Origin: Prevotella sp. HUN102
Lineage (GTDB): Bacteria; Bacteroidota; Bacteroidia; Bacteroidales; Bacteroidaceae
DNA length: 64,000 nucleotides
Reading direction: 5' to 3'
Assembly: GCF_000688375.1 (NCBI RefSeq)
Contig: NZ_JIAF01000001.1
Span: 582,301-646,300, forward strand
In this document: in pieces, positions 7,357-17,174 of the stretch
Layout: every line of letters begins with the position of its first letter
Position numbering within the stretch: the first letter of the stretch is position 1
Notes under the pieces: model-generated
Told to the model about the DNA's origin: nothing
The model's database searches: none
The model's input: only the letters and a program-made list of their open reading frames with translations
Program-made: the position numbers and the translations under genes

Positions 7357-8529
7357 ATGAAGAAGAGTACACTATATATAATGTTATGCGCCTTGCTTTC
7401 AGTATTCCAACTGGGTGCAAAGGCTCAGAACCTATCGTACTCTGACTCTGTCGAGATTTCCTTGCTTACTTGTTCGCCGGGCAAAGAGGTATGGGCGCAA
7501 TACGGTCATACGGCCATCAGATACAATGACAGGATTAACGGCAACGACCTCGCCGTAAACTATGGTCTGTTCTCGCAGGACCAGCCCAACTTTATCCTCC
7601 GTTTCATCTTCGGACTGACCGACTATCGTGTCGGCATTCAGCCTATGGCACTCTTTATGGCACAGTATGCTTACGAGGAAAGGGGCGTCGTGGAGCAGGT
7701 TCTCAACCTTACAGATGATGAAAAGTTAGCCATCTATCGGGCTTTGGAAACGAATCTCCGTCCGGAAAACGTGGTGTATCGCTATAATTTCTTCTACGAC
7801 AACTGCACCACAAGAGCGCAGCACGTGTTGCTGGACTCCTTGAATAGCGGCGTCGTAAGCGACTGGAACAAAGCACACAAGATGCCTACCTATCGTGAGA
7901 TGATTCACGAATGGAACAAGGATTACCAATGGGCGCAGTTCGGCGAAGACCTTCTGATAGGTCTGAAAGCCGATATGGCATTGGAGAAAGAAGAGCGGCA
8001 GCTCTTTCTGCCCGATAATCTCAGGAAATACATCGGTGCCGCCACACACAACGGCCGCGCTCTGGTAAGGGAAACGAATGTGCTCATAGAAACGCCTGCG
8101 ATGGTTCCGGAAAAGGGGTTTCCACTTTCGCCTCATCAGGTGGCGTCTATCTTTGCTTTCATTTCGGCAATAATCCTCGCATACGAATGGAAAACAAGGA
8201 AACTGCTGTGGGGCTGGGACTTGTTCCTGATGCTTGTTTCGGGCATCATCGGGCTTGTTCTGTTTGCAATGATTTTCTCAGAGCATCCCTGTGTCAGCCT
8301 GAATATGATAATCTTTTTCTTCAATCCTCTTCCGCTGCTGTTCCTTTACAGAGCCATCAGAAAAGAGAGGAAGAGAGAACGCGACTGGTGGTGGCTGCTT
8401 TGGGGCGTGCTCATCGTCATCGGAATCGGCGGAGCGTTTTTCCAACGCATTCCCATTCCGGTACTGATTGTGGCACTGTTCTTGCTTTTAAACTGTATCA
8501 CGCATCACGCAATACAACAGAAGAGATAA
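7357..8529 (+). CDS. Lnb-type lipoprotein N-acyltransferase (DUF4105)
   Basis: 390 aa from the ATG at 7357; a TTG four codons upstream lies inside the promoter -7 box and is rejected. After a signal peptide (cleavage near AKAQ) comes the DUF4105 periplasmic domain with GHTAIR (His51) and FFYDNCTTR (Cys150), the His/Cys pair expected of the catalytic site, and then about four C-terminal membrane segments. Family knowledge: DUF4105 proteins of Bacteroides were identified as Lnb, which adds the third acyl chain to lipoproteins. Cell-envelope location is expected. The following gene starts 11 bp downstream, suggesting an operon. Confidence 0.72.
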   Translation: MKKSTLYIMLCALLSVFQLGAKAQNLSYSDSVEISLLTCSPGKEVWAQYGHTAIRYNDRINGNDLAVNYGLFSQDQPNFILRFIFGLTDYRVGIQPMALFMAQYAYEERGVVEQVLNLTDDEKLAIYRALETNLRPENVVYRYNFFYDNCTTRAQHVLLDSLNSGVVSDWNKAHKMPTYREMIHEWNKDYQWAQFGEDLLIGLKADMALEKEERQLFLPDNLRKYIGAATHNGRALVRETNVLIETPAMVPEKGFPLSPHQVASIFAFISAIILAYEWKTRKLLWGWDLFLMLVSGIIGLVLFAMIFSEHPCVSLNMIIFFFNPLPLLFLYRAIRKERKRERDWWWLLWGVLIVIGIGGAFFQRIPIPVLIVALFLLLNCITHHAIQQKR

Positions 8530-8540
8530 AATAACTGTCA

Positions 8541-8900
8541 ATGAATAAGTATATTACCGCGCTGCTCGTAGTTTTGGCAGCAACTGGCGTAGAAGCACAG
8601 ACCTATCAGTCTGCGCTCAAAGCGGCATTGGGTAATTGCAGCATTGAGGAAATCTGCCATCAGGTTGAGCTTCGGGGCGTAGAAACAGACATTCTGTCAG
8701 TCATCGAGGCTTACAAGAACATATCTAAAGAGGAAAAGAAAGAGCCGTCCGGCAAAAATGCACTTGCACTCTCCGACAGAAACGAGGCGAAACGCATTGA
8801 GGAAGGCGTCTTTACACGTTATAAGAAAGAATTGTCCCTTTATCTTCCGAATCCTTCTGTCAATTCGGGAATTATTATCCGTGCGCCGAGTGCAGCCTGA
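8541..8900 (+). CDS. small secreted protein, unknown function
   Basis: 119 aa. A signal peptide (MNKYITALLVVLAATGVEAQ) is followed by a helical, charged region and a short C-terminal segment. One Cys pair (NCSIEEIC) could form a disulfide. No family recognised. It is 11 bp behind the lnb-like gene and 79 bp before secA, so it is probably co-transcribed with lnb. Confidence 0.65.
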   Translation: MNKYITALLVVLAATGVEAQTYQSALKAALGNCSIEEICHQVELRGVETDILSVIEAYKNISKEEKKEPSGKNALALSDRNEAKRIEEGVFTRYKKELSLYLPNPSVNSGIIIRAPSAA

Positions 8901-8979
8901 CATTTCGGGTATCGCAGCACAAGGAGCTGCACAATAAAATTATAAACAAAGGAAATACTTTTCTTAAAGCATACAAACA

Positions 8980-11900
8980 ATGAATTTCAATAAAATATTA
9001 AAGTCGCTTTTCGGCGACAAGTCCACACGTGATATGAAACTTATTCAGCCTTTCGTAGAGAAAGTAAAGGCTGAATACCCTGCAATCAAGGAACTTAGCA
9101 ACGACGAACTTCGTGCCAAGACCAAGGAAATACAGCAGTATGTGCAGGATGCAGGCAAGGCACAGCGCGAGGAAATTGAGAAACTGCGCGAGGAAATAGA
9201 GAAAACGCCTATCGATGAGCGTGAAGAAATCTTCAACAAAATCGACAAACTCGACAAGGAAGCACTCGAAAACTACGAGACTGCCCTCAACGAGGTAATG
9301 CCGGTGGCCTTCTCCATCGTGAAGGATACAGCACGCCGATTTGCCGAAAACGAAGAAACCATCGTAACGGCGACTGATTTCGACCGCGAACTCGCTGCCG
9401 ACCCACGCAAGGACTTCATCACGATAGACGGCGACAAGGCTATCTATCACAATCATTGGACTGCCGGAGGCAACGACCTGAAGTGGGAAATGGTTCACTA
9501 CGACGTGCAGCTCTTCGGTGGTACGGTGCTCCATCAGGGTAAGATTGCCGAAATGGCAACGGGTGAGGGTAAGACACTTGTGGCTACGCTGCCGGTGTTC
9601 CTCAATGCACTGACGGGCAACGGCGTTCACGTCGTAACCGTGAACGACTATCTTGCAAAGCGCGACTCCGAGTGGATGGGTCCGCTCTATATGTTCAACG
9701 GTCTTTCGGTAGACTGTATCGACAAGCATCAGCCTAACTCTGAGGCACGCCGCAGGGCATATCAGGCCGACATTACTTTCGGTACGAACAATGAGTTCGG
9801 TTTCGACTACCTCCGCGATAATATGGCTGTGTCGCCTTCCGACCTCGTTCAGCGTCAGCACAACTATGCCATTGTCGATGAGGTGGACTCCGTTTTGATT
9901 GACGATGCACGTACACCTCTTATTATTAGTGGTCCTGTGCCGAAGGGCGAAGACCAGATGTATGAGGAATATCAGCCATTGGTGCAGAAACTGTTCGAGG
10001 TTCAGCGCAAGCAGGCAACAGAACTGCTTTCCGAAGCTCGCCACAAGATAGCAGAAGCAGGCAAACTGACAGACGACAAGGCACGCTCTGCAATGCTCGA
10101 AGAGGGATTCCTCGCACTCTATCGTTCTCATAAGGCGTTGCCAAAGAATAAGGCACTCATCAAATTCCTGTCGGAAGACGGCATCAAGTCGGGAATGCTC
10201 AAGACCGAGGAGTTCTATATGGCAAACAACAACCGTGAAATGCCGAAGGCTATCGAACCGTTGTTCTTCGTTACCGACGAAAAGATGAACTCAAGCGACC
10301 TTACCGACAAGGGTGCTGCGTGGTTGGCGAAGGAAGTTAATGACGATAAACTCTTCGTTTTACCTGACATTACGACAGAATTGTCGCTCCTTGAAAAGGA
10401 AAAGGACGAGAAGAAAATCGACGAACAGACCTATATCGACAAGAAAGACGACCTGATGAGCTTCTATGGCGTGCAGAGCGAGCGCGTCCATACGCTTCAG
10501 CAGCTCCTCAAGGCATACACAATGTTCAACAAGGATGATGAATACGTGGTTCTTGACGGCGAAGTGAAAATCGTAGACGAGCAGACAGGCCGTATTATGG
10601 ACGGTCGCCGATGGAGCGATGGTCTGCATCAGGCCGTTGAAGCCAAGGAACACGTGAAGGTGGAGGCTGCAACGCAGACTTTTGCCACAATCACTTTGCA
10701 GAACTACTTCCGTATGTACCACAAGCTCGCAGGTATGACCGGTACTGCTTCCACCGAGGCAGGCGAGTTCTGGGACATTTATAAACTCGACGTTGTTGAG
10801 ATTCCTACCAACCGTCCTATCGCCCGTAAGGATATGGACGACCGTGTCTACAAGACTGCACGCGAGAAATACGCAGCCGTAATCGAGGAAGTGGAAGCAA
10901 TGCGCAACAGCGGCCGTCCTTGCCTTGTGGGTACAACATCCGTTGAAATCAGCGAACTCTTGAGTAAGATGCTGAATATGCGCAAGATACCTCATCAAGT
11001 ATTGAACGCCAAGCAGCACCTGAAGGAAGCACAGATTGTTGCCGACGCAGGCCGTTCTATCGACGGCAAGGGTGCCGTAACCATCGCTACCAATATGGCG
11101 GGCCGTGGTACGGACATCAAACTCTCACAAGAGGTTAAAGACGCAGGTGGTTTGGCAATCATCGGTACGGAACGCCACGAGAGCCGCCGCGTAGACCGTC
11201 AGCTGCGTGGCCGTGCCGGTCGTCAGGGCGACCCGGGTTCTTCCGTATTCTATGTTTCGCTCGAAGACAAACTGATGCGTCTGTTCGGTTCAGAACGCAT
11301 TGCAAAGGTAATGGACAGGCTCGGTTTCGACGAAGGAGAGCGTATCGAATCCTCTATGATTTCGAGCAGCATCGAGCGTGCTCAGAAGAAAGTCGAGGAA
11401 AACAACTTTGGTATTCGTAAGCGTCTGTTGGAATACGATGACGTTATGAACAAGCAGCGTACCGTTATTTACGAAAAACGTCGCCACGCCTTGATGGGAG
11501 AGCGCATCGGTATGGATATTTCCAACGTCATTTGGGACCGTTGCGTGAACATCATACAGAACAACGACTACGAAGGTTGCAAGGAAGAGTTCCTCAAGGT
11601 ATTGGCAATGGAATGCCCATTCTCTGAAACAGAACTTGCAACAGCAAGCAAGGACGAGCTTGCAGAGCGCAGTTTTCAGGCTGCCATCGATACTTTCGAG
11701 CGCAAGACTGAGCGAATCCAGACTGTTGCGTGGCCGGTTATCAAGGATATTTACGAGAATCAGGGCGCAATCTACGAAAGAATTATGGTGCCAATCACAG
11801 ACGGCAAGCGCGTCTACAACATTCCTTGCAACCTCAAGGAGGCATACGACTCTGAAGGTAAGGATGTTGTGAAGCAGTTTGAAAAGGTCATCCTCCTCCA

Positions 11901-12336
11901 TCTCATCGACGACGACTGGAAGGAGAACCTCCGTCAGCTCGACGAGCTACGCCATTCCGTTCAGAACGCATCCTATGAACAGAAGGATCCGTTGCTCATC
12001 TTCAAGCTGGAGAGCGTGAAACTGTGGGACAATATGATCAACGACCTGAACAACCGTACTGCAAGTGTGCTTATGCGTGGGCAGATTCCGGAAATGCAAC
12101 CTGCCGAAGAGGTCAAGGAAGCAGCTCCGGAGGAAAGAACCCAGCGTTACAATGAGCAGAAGGATGACTTGATTGATCCTAACCAACAGGCGGCTGCCCA
12201 TCACGATACACGCGAAGGTGCGCAACAGCCGCAGCGTGTGCCTTATCAGGCCGAAAAAATGCCACGTCCGAATGATCCATGCCCTTGCGGTAGTGGAAAG
12301 AAGTTTAAGAATTGCCACGGTCGCAACTTGCGATAA
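8980..12336 (+). CDS. preprotein translocase ATPase SecA
   Basis: ATPase motor that pushes preproteins through SecYEG at the inner membrane. 1118 aa, longer than the usual 830-900 aa but normal for Bacteroidota, which carry insertions in the N-terminal half. Visible motifs: Walker A MATGEGKT (Lys198), Walker [17 protein letters not shown] (Asp300-Asp303), the DEAD-motor signature NMAGRGTDI and [14 protein letters not shown]. The C-terminal zinc site [16 protein letters not shown] gives Cys1101, Cys1103, Cys1112 and His1113. A bidirectional terminator follows directly. Confidence 0.97.
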   Translation: MNFNKILKSLFGDKSTRDMKLIQPFVEKVKAEYPAIKELSNDELRAKTKEIQQYVQDAGKAQREEIEKLREEIEKTPIDEREEIFNKIDKLDKEALENYETALNEVMPVAFSIVKDTARRFAENEETIVTATDFDRELAADPRKDFITIDGDKAIYHNHWTAGGNDLKWEMVHYDVQLFGGTVLHQGKIAEMATGEGKTLVATLPVFLNALTGNGVHVVTVNDYLAKRDSEWMGPLYMFNGLSVDCIDKHQPNSEARRRAYQADITFGTNNEFGFDYLRDNMAVSPSDLVQRQHNYAIVDEVDSVLIDDARTPLIISGPVPKGEDQMYEEYQPLVQKLFEVQRKQATELLSEARHKIAEAGKLTDDKARSAMLEEGFLALYRSHKALPKNKALIKFLSEDGIKSGMLKTEEFYMANNNREMPKAIEPLFFVTDEKMNSSDLTDKGAAWLAKEVNDDKLFVLPDITTELSLLEKEKDEKKIDEQTYIDKKDDLMSFYGVQSERVHTLQQLLKAYTMFNKDDEYVVLDGEVKIVDEQTGRIMDGRRWSDGLHQAVEAKEHVKVEAATQTFATITLQNYFRMYHKLAGMTGTASTEAGEFWDIYKLDVVEIPTNRPIARKDMDDRVYKTAREKYAAVIEEVEAMRNSGRPCLVGTTSVEISELLSKMLNMRKIPHQVLNAKQHLKEAQIVADAGRSIDGKGAVTIATNMAGRGTDIKLSQEVKDAGGLAIIGTERHESRRVDRQLRGRAGRQGDPGSSVFYVSLEDKLMRLFGSERIAKVMDRLGFDEGERIESSMISSSIERAQKKVEENNFGIRKRLLEYDDVMNKQRTVIYEKRRHALMGERIGMDISNVIWDRCVNIIQNNDYEGCKEEFLKVLAMECPFSETELATASKDELAERSFQAAIDTFERKTERIQTVAWPVIKDIYENQGAIYERIMVPITDGKRVYNIPCNLKEAYDSEGKDVVKQFEKVILLHLIDDDWKENLRQLDELRHSVQNASYEQKDPLLIFKLESVKLWDNMINDLNNRTASVLMRGQIPEMQPAEEVKEAAPEERTQRYNEQKDDLIDPNQQAAAHHDTREGAQQPQRVPYQAEKMPRPNDPCPCGSGKKFKNCHGRNLR

Positions 12337-12354
12337 ACGGCAAATCATACGAAC

Positions 12355-12390
12355 AAAAATGGTGTTTGGAAATTCCAAACACCATTTTTT
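12355..12390. terminator. bidirectional terminator between secA and nrdG
   Basis: AAAAATGGTGTTTGGAA and its reverse complement (12355-12371 and 12373-12389) form a near-perfect palindrome with A- and T-runs at both ends, between convergent genes. Confidence 0.85.
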
Positions 12391-12537
12391 ATTATCTCTT
12401 CTTTGCATCCACTAAAAACAAATATCTGCATTCATCTCGAACAGATACAGTAAAAATGCCTCTGCTTCCTCTATGCGAGGAAAAAACCGTGATTCCGTGA
12501 AACCTGTGCGAAATAAAATCGCCACACCAAGAGGCTA

Positions 12538-13032
12538 TCAATCGCCAAATTTATTCTGCCAAAAACGATTCGTAATGTCTTCCAAGGAACCGTTCTCCCC
12601 CACTCTATACATTCTCTGATTCGTTTTACGGCTGTCAAGCCCACCGAGATGTTTGATATACGGTCCCACCTTTATATAATCGAAGTTCCGTTTTTCAATC
12701 TGACTGGCTATCATCGTGCGCCCCGTGTACCATCCGATTTTCAGTTCCGGATGCCTTTCTCTTACCTCTTTCGCCAAGACATTCACGGCATCGGGTTCAG
12801 CGTCGCCACCCATTATTCCCAGACAGGTAAGCCTGTTGTTGCTCGACTGCAACATAGTCTCAACGGCATCGATGGTCAATAGTTCCCCAACGTCTTTCCA
12901 AAGAAACGTGCTGTGGCAACCGGGACACCTGCAAGGACAGTTGGAGAGATTGATTGCCAGCGTTACTTCGTCGGGAAATTCCTGAAAAACGATGTCGGAA
13001 TTAATGTATTTCAGCATAGAGATTACAGACAA
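12538..13032 (-). CDS. anaerobic ribonucleotide reductase activating enzyme NrdG
   Basis: 164-aa radical-SAM enzyme that makes the glycyl radical on NrdD using S-adenosylmethionine and a 4Fe-4S cluster. The CX3CX2C motif is seen in NCPCRCPGCH, and the glycine-rich LGIMGGD stretch is the SAM-binding region. Length is typical. It lies 102 bp after nrdD on the same strand, so both are probably one transcript. Confidence 0.93.
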   Translation of the reverse strand: MSVISMLKYINSDIVFQEFPDEVTLAINLSNCPCRCPGCHSTFLWKDVGELLTIDAVETMLQSSNNRLTCLGIMGGDAEPDAVNVLAKEVRERHPELKIGWYTGRTMIASQIEKRNFDYIKVGPYIKHLGGLDSRKTNQRMYRVGENGSLEDITNRFWQNKFGD

Positions 13033-13134
13033 TAAAGACGTGAAAGGAATACAAAATCGTGTTTAAAAGGGAGAAAGCGATGGAGTGAAGAAGCGAAAAA
13101 ACTTCACTTCTTCACTACCATTACCCGTGTTTTC

Positions 13135-15240
13135 CTAAACAGTATATTTCTCTTTCGTTGCGTAATATCTGCGCTCAGCCTCGGCCTGACGCGGAGCAGA
13201 GAAGTTGCTGACACGCTTCATATAACCAATGACACGAGTGAGATAATCCAAATTCTTGGAATGGCAATGCGGACACTCCTTCAGATTGCGCTTGTCTATG
13301 TGCCCACAATCGTTGCAGACCGTGTTCGGGATATTGAACGTAAAGTAGTTGCAACCTTCCTGTGCTGCCACCTTCAGCAACTGGCGATACTGTGGCTGTG
13401 TAAGATGCTCGTCAAGATTCATGTGAAGTGCCGAACCACCCGTCAGATGCTCGATATACGGCGCACCGTGCAGACGGAACTTGTCGAGAATCGTCAGCGA
13501 ATTGTCTTCCACACGATAGAAATAACTGTTGTAGCAGTCGCGTGGAACGAAATAGCCGTCGGTCTTATCCCATTTTGCGTGCTTCACACCCACATTCTCG
13601 GCAGGTATCATTTCGCAGTTGAACATAGCTTCCTTGGTGCGATAGCTCTTGTTGAACTTCTCTACCAGACCGAGCACACCCTGCACAAATTCCTTATACG
13701 CATCGTTCGGAGTGATGTCCAGTCCCATAAATTCCGCCGCTTCCACCAAACCGTTGATACCGATAGTGAGATACTGTCGGTCGATGTTGATATAGCCGGC
13801 ATCGAACAACGGCAGCATACGGTTGCGCAGCAAATCCTTCAGATTCTCATTGTAAGCCAACTGCACCTTGTGGCACACATCAATCACGTGCGAAAGATAT
13901 TCCTTATAGTCCATCCCACGATTGACGGCATACTGAATGCAACGGTTCAGATTGATGGTGAGCACACTCTTCGAGCCCGTTGAAACACCACCTGCACCGA
14001 GCGTATAGGAGAAACCATTGTCCTGAATCTCGTTACGGAGACGGCAGCAAGAACTGAGTGAGTCGGCATTGTCGCTCATATAAGTGAAGAAGCTGTGCCC
14101 TTCGGCATACATCTGCGCAGCATAATCGCCCCATTCCGCATCGCGGCACTCTCCGTTGTCGGCGAGCAGAGCCATTGTTTCCACCGGGAACGTGAGCACG
14201 GCCTTCGTTCTTTCCTGATTGAACCATTTCATAAAGCGTTTCTGCAACCACGACACGCCTTCCCAATCAGGCTTTGAACCGTCGGGGAAATAGAAATTCT
14301 CGAAGAGCGATTCAAAATAATACTTGTCGTAATACGAGATATTCCAGAAAACAGCCTGATAATTGCGTGCACCGGTCGGTTGGTTCAGCGAATAGACAAT
14401 CTGCTCAAAGTAATCCGTGATAATCTTGTCAATCGTGCGCTGCTTCAAACTCAGGTCCACCACCTTGTCGGAATGCTGCCAATAGTCCTTTCCATACTCT
14501 AATTGGATGAAATAGTTCATATACATAAGGAACTCCGGCGTGGCGCAGGCACCGGCCAACATACTGGAAACCATAAACACCATATTGATGAAGCCCCCGC
14601 AGAAGCTCCTCAGATTGGTAGGTGCCGTAGAGTTGCCTCCGATGGAAGTTGTGCCGCCAATCAGCCAAGGATACATCGTGATGGATGCACAATAGTTCGC
14701 CAGATTCGTTTCGTCGTTCTTATAGATAAAATGATGAGTGAGCAAGTGAACATACTCTTCTGCCAGCTCCTTTCCGTACATCTTCTTGATTCTGTCCGTC
14801 AGCAGACGACGGTTCAGACGAATGAAACCCTGCTTCGGCAATTCGCCAATCAATGTAGCGATATTCTTGTTTTCCACATTGGCATTCGCATCAAATTTTG
14901 AACCCGTTGCGGCATTCTCTGCCATACAATAGTCTGTCAGGAAGCGCATCTTCTCCAAAACCTCTCGGTCTTCGGTGTGCTGCTGACGATACACGATGAA
15001 GCTCTTGGCTACGTTGTAATACCCCTCCTTCATCAGTGCCACCTCCACCTGATTCTGAATATCCTCTACCTTAATATCATTGTGAATGTCAAGATTAGCC
15101 AACACCTTAGACACCGTTCCGAGATCCGTCGGTTCATTCACACTTTCAAATGCCTTTACGATGGCATTCATAATCTTGTCGAGCGAGAAACGCTCCTTAG
15201 TTCCGTCACGCTTAGTAATCGTGAAATTCTTGATTTCCAT
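13135..15240 (-). CDS. anaerobic ribonucleoside-triphosphate reductase NrdD
   Basis: 701-aa class III reductase that makes deoxynucleotides without oxygen. The N-terminal ATP-cone (about 5-95; TITKRDGTKERFSLDKI) is followed by the large catalytic barrel. Near the end are the zinc ribbon CNDCGHIDKRNLKECPHC and the glycyl-radical loop RVIGYMKR (Gly672). It is upstream of nrdG. An exact -7 box lies about 130 bp upstream. Confidence 0.96.
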   Translation of the reverse strand: MEIKNFTITKRDGTKERFSLDKIMNAIVKAFESVNEPTDLGTVSKVLANLDIHNDIKVEDIQNQVEVALMKEGYYNVAKSFIVYRQQHTEDREVLEKMRFLTDYCMAENAATGSKFDANANVENKNIATLIGELPKQGFIRLNRRLLTDRIKKMYGKELAEEYVHLLTHHFIYKNDETNLANYCASITMYPWLIGGTTSIGGNSTAPTNLRSFCGGFINMVFMVSSMLAGACATPEFLMYMNYFIQLEYGKDYWQHSDKVVDLSLKQRTIDKIITDYFEQIVYSLNQPTGARNYQAVFWNISYYDKYYFESLFENFYFPDGSKPDWEGVSWLQKRFMKWFNQERTKAVLTFPVETMALLADNGECRDAEWGDYAAQMYAEGHSFFTYMSDNADSLSSCCRLRNEIQDNGFSYTLGAGGVSTGSKSVLTINLNRCIQYAVNRGMDYKEYLSHVIDVCHKVQLAYNENLKDLLRNRMLPLFDAGYINIDRQYLTIGINGLVEAAEFMGLDITPNDAYKEFVQGVLGLVEKFNKSYRTKEAMFNCEMIPAENVGVKHAKWDKTDGYFVPRDCYNSYFYRVEDNSLTILDKFRLHGAPYIEHLTGGSALHMNLDEHLTQPQYRQLLKVAAQEGCNYFTFNIPNTVCNDCGHIDKRNLKECPHCHSKNLDYLTRVIGYMKRVSNFSAPRQAEAERRYYATKEKYTV

Positions 15241-15370
15241 TTCTTAGTATATTGTATTAATAAATATTATTCTGATTCTCAAAAAGGTCAGACAAGGCAT
15301 CCTAAAAAGAGAATTTAATCAAACATAAAATCCGATATAGTTTTCAGTTTTGGACAACTTTTCCCATTTG

Positions 15371-15401
15371 CAAAGGTATAAAGTTTTCCCAAATAAACAA
15401 T
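15371..15401 (-). promoter_or_regulatory. promoter of nrdDG
   Basis: TACCTTTG (15378-15371) with TTG 19 nt upstream (15400-15398) on the minus strand. The predicted 5' UTR is about 125 nt. Confidence 0.6.
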
Positions 15402-15833
15402 TAATAATTTCACTAAGAAATATAGAACATTTCTATTATAAAACTATAACAAACTGATACACAATAGTTTGTGAATTCACAAAAACAAGAATAACATAGA
15501 AAAATTTTCCATATTTATTACAAACTTTATTCGCAATGACAATTCATAAAATATTATTTTGGAAAACTTTTATATTTCAAATAAAACAATATAGTATTCA
15601 TTTTACTCATTCAAGAAGAAAAACACAGCCTAAAAATATATTTATATAAATACCTCTGAACCTGAAACTATCCTATATCTCCCTTTGATTTTGTGTTGAT
15701 ATCAAACCCGGGCGAACTCATTTTCAATCCTAAACCCGAACAATTTTATGGGCACAAATCAACGAACAAACCATCAGAACAGCATCTTCAATCCATCAGA
15801 ATATCTCCCTTGTTTCAGACCCACAAAAACTCG
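15402..15833. other. intergenic region upstream of nrdD
   Basis: About 430 bp of very AT-rich sequence without a supportable gene or RNA; it leads into a double-hairpin repeat. The frame covering 15748-16206 has no family features. Confidence 0.5.
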
Positions 15834-15921
15834 TTTTGCATTCTTGCGAAGAATACATTCCATTCTTCGCAAGAATGCAAAACAAACGTGCGAAGATTGC
15901 CTTACAATCTTCGCACGTTTG
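15834..15921. repeat. double-hairpin intergenic repeat, copy 1
   Basis: Two perfect hairpins in tandem: 15834-15854 pairs with 15862-15882 (21 bp) and 15883-15899 with 15905-15921 (17 bp). Each stem holds GCGAAGA/TCTTCGC. The right flank GATTTTCAACCACTTACAA (15945 on) recurs beside copy 6 and, inverted and partly changed, beside copies 4 and 5. Confidence 0.9.
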
Positions 15922-16073
15922 AAAAATAAAAGTTTGCCTATTGATTTTCAACCACTTACAAGCAACCTGACATTGTCAATATTTCATCTGCCAACATTAC
16001 TGTATAACAAGGCTATAAATGCCCAAATGATGGTTCACTTGCAGTATAGAAAGGTTTGTTTTTCTTACAAATA

Positions 16074-16985
16074 TCAGATGCCTTTCGCCTTATTGGCAAC
16101 GAACACGCCCAAAAGGATGAGGGCACAGCCGACAAAGGCCATCAAGGTCATTGGTTCGTCGAGGAAAAGGGCACTGGCGAGAACCGTTGTAACGGGGCTG
16201 AGATAGATGTAGTTGGATGATTTCAGCGCACCGAGCTTCACGATAACCCACGTCCACGATACAAAACATACAAAGGATGCAATGCAGCCGAGGAAGAAAA
16301 GATTGCCCCAGATATTCACATCAAGGAATCCACTGAGAGGGAAGGTCCAAGGATTGACAATATAGATGGGCAGTATCGACAGCACTCCATAGAAAAACAC
16401 TTTGCGGGTAAGAAATACTGACGAATAACGGCCGGAGACATTCTTCATCAGCAACGAATAGAAAGCCCAGCTTACCGCAGCAGCCAGTGCAAGAAGGTCA
16501 CCGAGAGGGTTAAGTTTAAGATTGAACTGACCATTGTAAATCACAAAACCTACACCCAGAACCGCCATTGCCGAACCAATCGTAAGCAGCCAACTTGCCT
16601 TGACGTTCTTATAAATCATCAGCGCAATCATTACCGTGATAAGCGGCGCAATGGAAACGATGAAGCTCACATTGTTTACAAAGGAGTATTTGATAGCCCA
16701 ATTCTCGGTGCAGAAGTAAAGCGAACCACCGAAAACACCGAGCAGAAACATCAGGAACTCGTCTTTCCACGAGTCAGCAAAGAGCTTCTGGGGGGAGATA
16801 AACCATATACAGATATATGCAATGAAGAAACGAAGCACGAAGATGTCTTCCGGTTTCAGCCCTCCGTCCATCAGCTTACGCGTGTTTACAAAAGTTATAC
16901 CCCATATCATTGCAGTAACGATAGCCACGATATGGTAAACGATAGTGCGCATTGCGCCAGATTCTTTTTTTGTCTTCAAATTCAT
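16074..16985 (-). CDS. EamA/DMT-family transporter
   Basis: 303 aa with ten predicted membrane segments arranged as two EamA repeats (about 15-145 and 160-298), the hallmark of drug/metabolite transporters in the inner membrane. Motifs IVTAMIWGITFVNTRKL and SPVTTVLASALFLDEPMT are typical. The substrate cannot be told from sequence. The first Met is kept, but Met12 (MRTIVYH, 16952) is an equally good start. It lies 189 bp behind the prolyl oligopeptidase gene. Confidence 0.85.
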   Translation of the reverse strand: MNLKTKKESGAMRTIVYHIVAIVTAMIWGITFVNTRKLMDGGLKPEDIFVLRFFIAYICIWFISPQKLFADSWKDEFLMFLLGVFGGSLYFCTENWAIKYSFVNNVSFIVSIAPLITVMIALMIYKNVKASWLLTIGSAMAVLGVGFVIYNGQFNLKLNPLGDLLALAAAVSWAFYSLLMKNVSGRYSSVFLTRKVFFYGVLSILPIYIVNPWTFPLSGFLDVNIWGNLFFLGCIASFVCFVSWTWVIVKLGALKSSNYIYLSPVTTVLASALFLDEPMTLMAFVGCALILLGVFVANKAKGI

Positions 16986-17132
16986 AGTTATAAAGATAGG
17001 AAAAAAGGAAAAGAAAATTTCATTGAAAAGAAGGAAAAGGTTGTGTTATTTCAGAACCGATTCCTGTCAGATTCATTTAATTTACGCTGTTTTATTTATT
17101 ACCTTACTAAATTATTCATCATTTTACAACCA

Positions 17133-17162
17133 CATCCCCCTCTGCCAAAGCGAAGGGGGATG
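17133..17162 (-). terminator. G/C-rich hairpin after the prolyl oligopeptidase gene
   Basis: CATCCCCCT (17133-17141) pairs with AGGGGGATG (17154-17162), 13 bp past the stop codon. No U-run follows on the minus strand, so it may be a transcript-end stabiliser. Confidence 0.45.
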
Positions 17163-17174
17163 AGGAGATTTGTA

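Noticed and set aside
8998..10131. 377-aa minus-strand frame within secA
   Set aside because: Antisense shadow of a highly conserved gene, rich in Cys/His/Val runs and without family features.
13261..13983. 240-aa plus-strand frame opposite nrdD
   Set aside because: No domain, no start signal; nrdD has its glycyl-radical and zinc motifs in the other strand.
15834..15921. Palindromic repeats considered as a CRISPR array
   Set aside because: Only two different hairpins per copy, no regular spacers, no cas genes.
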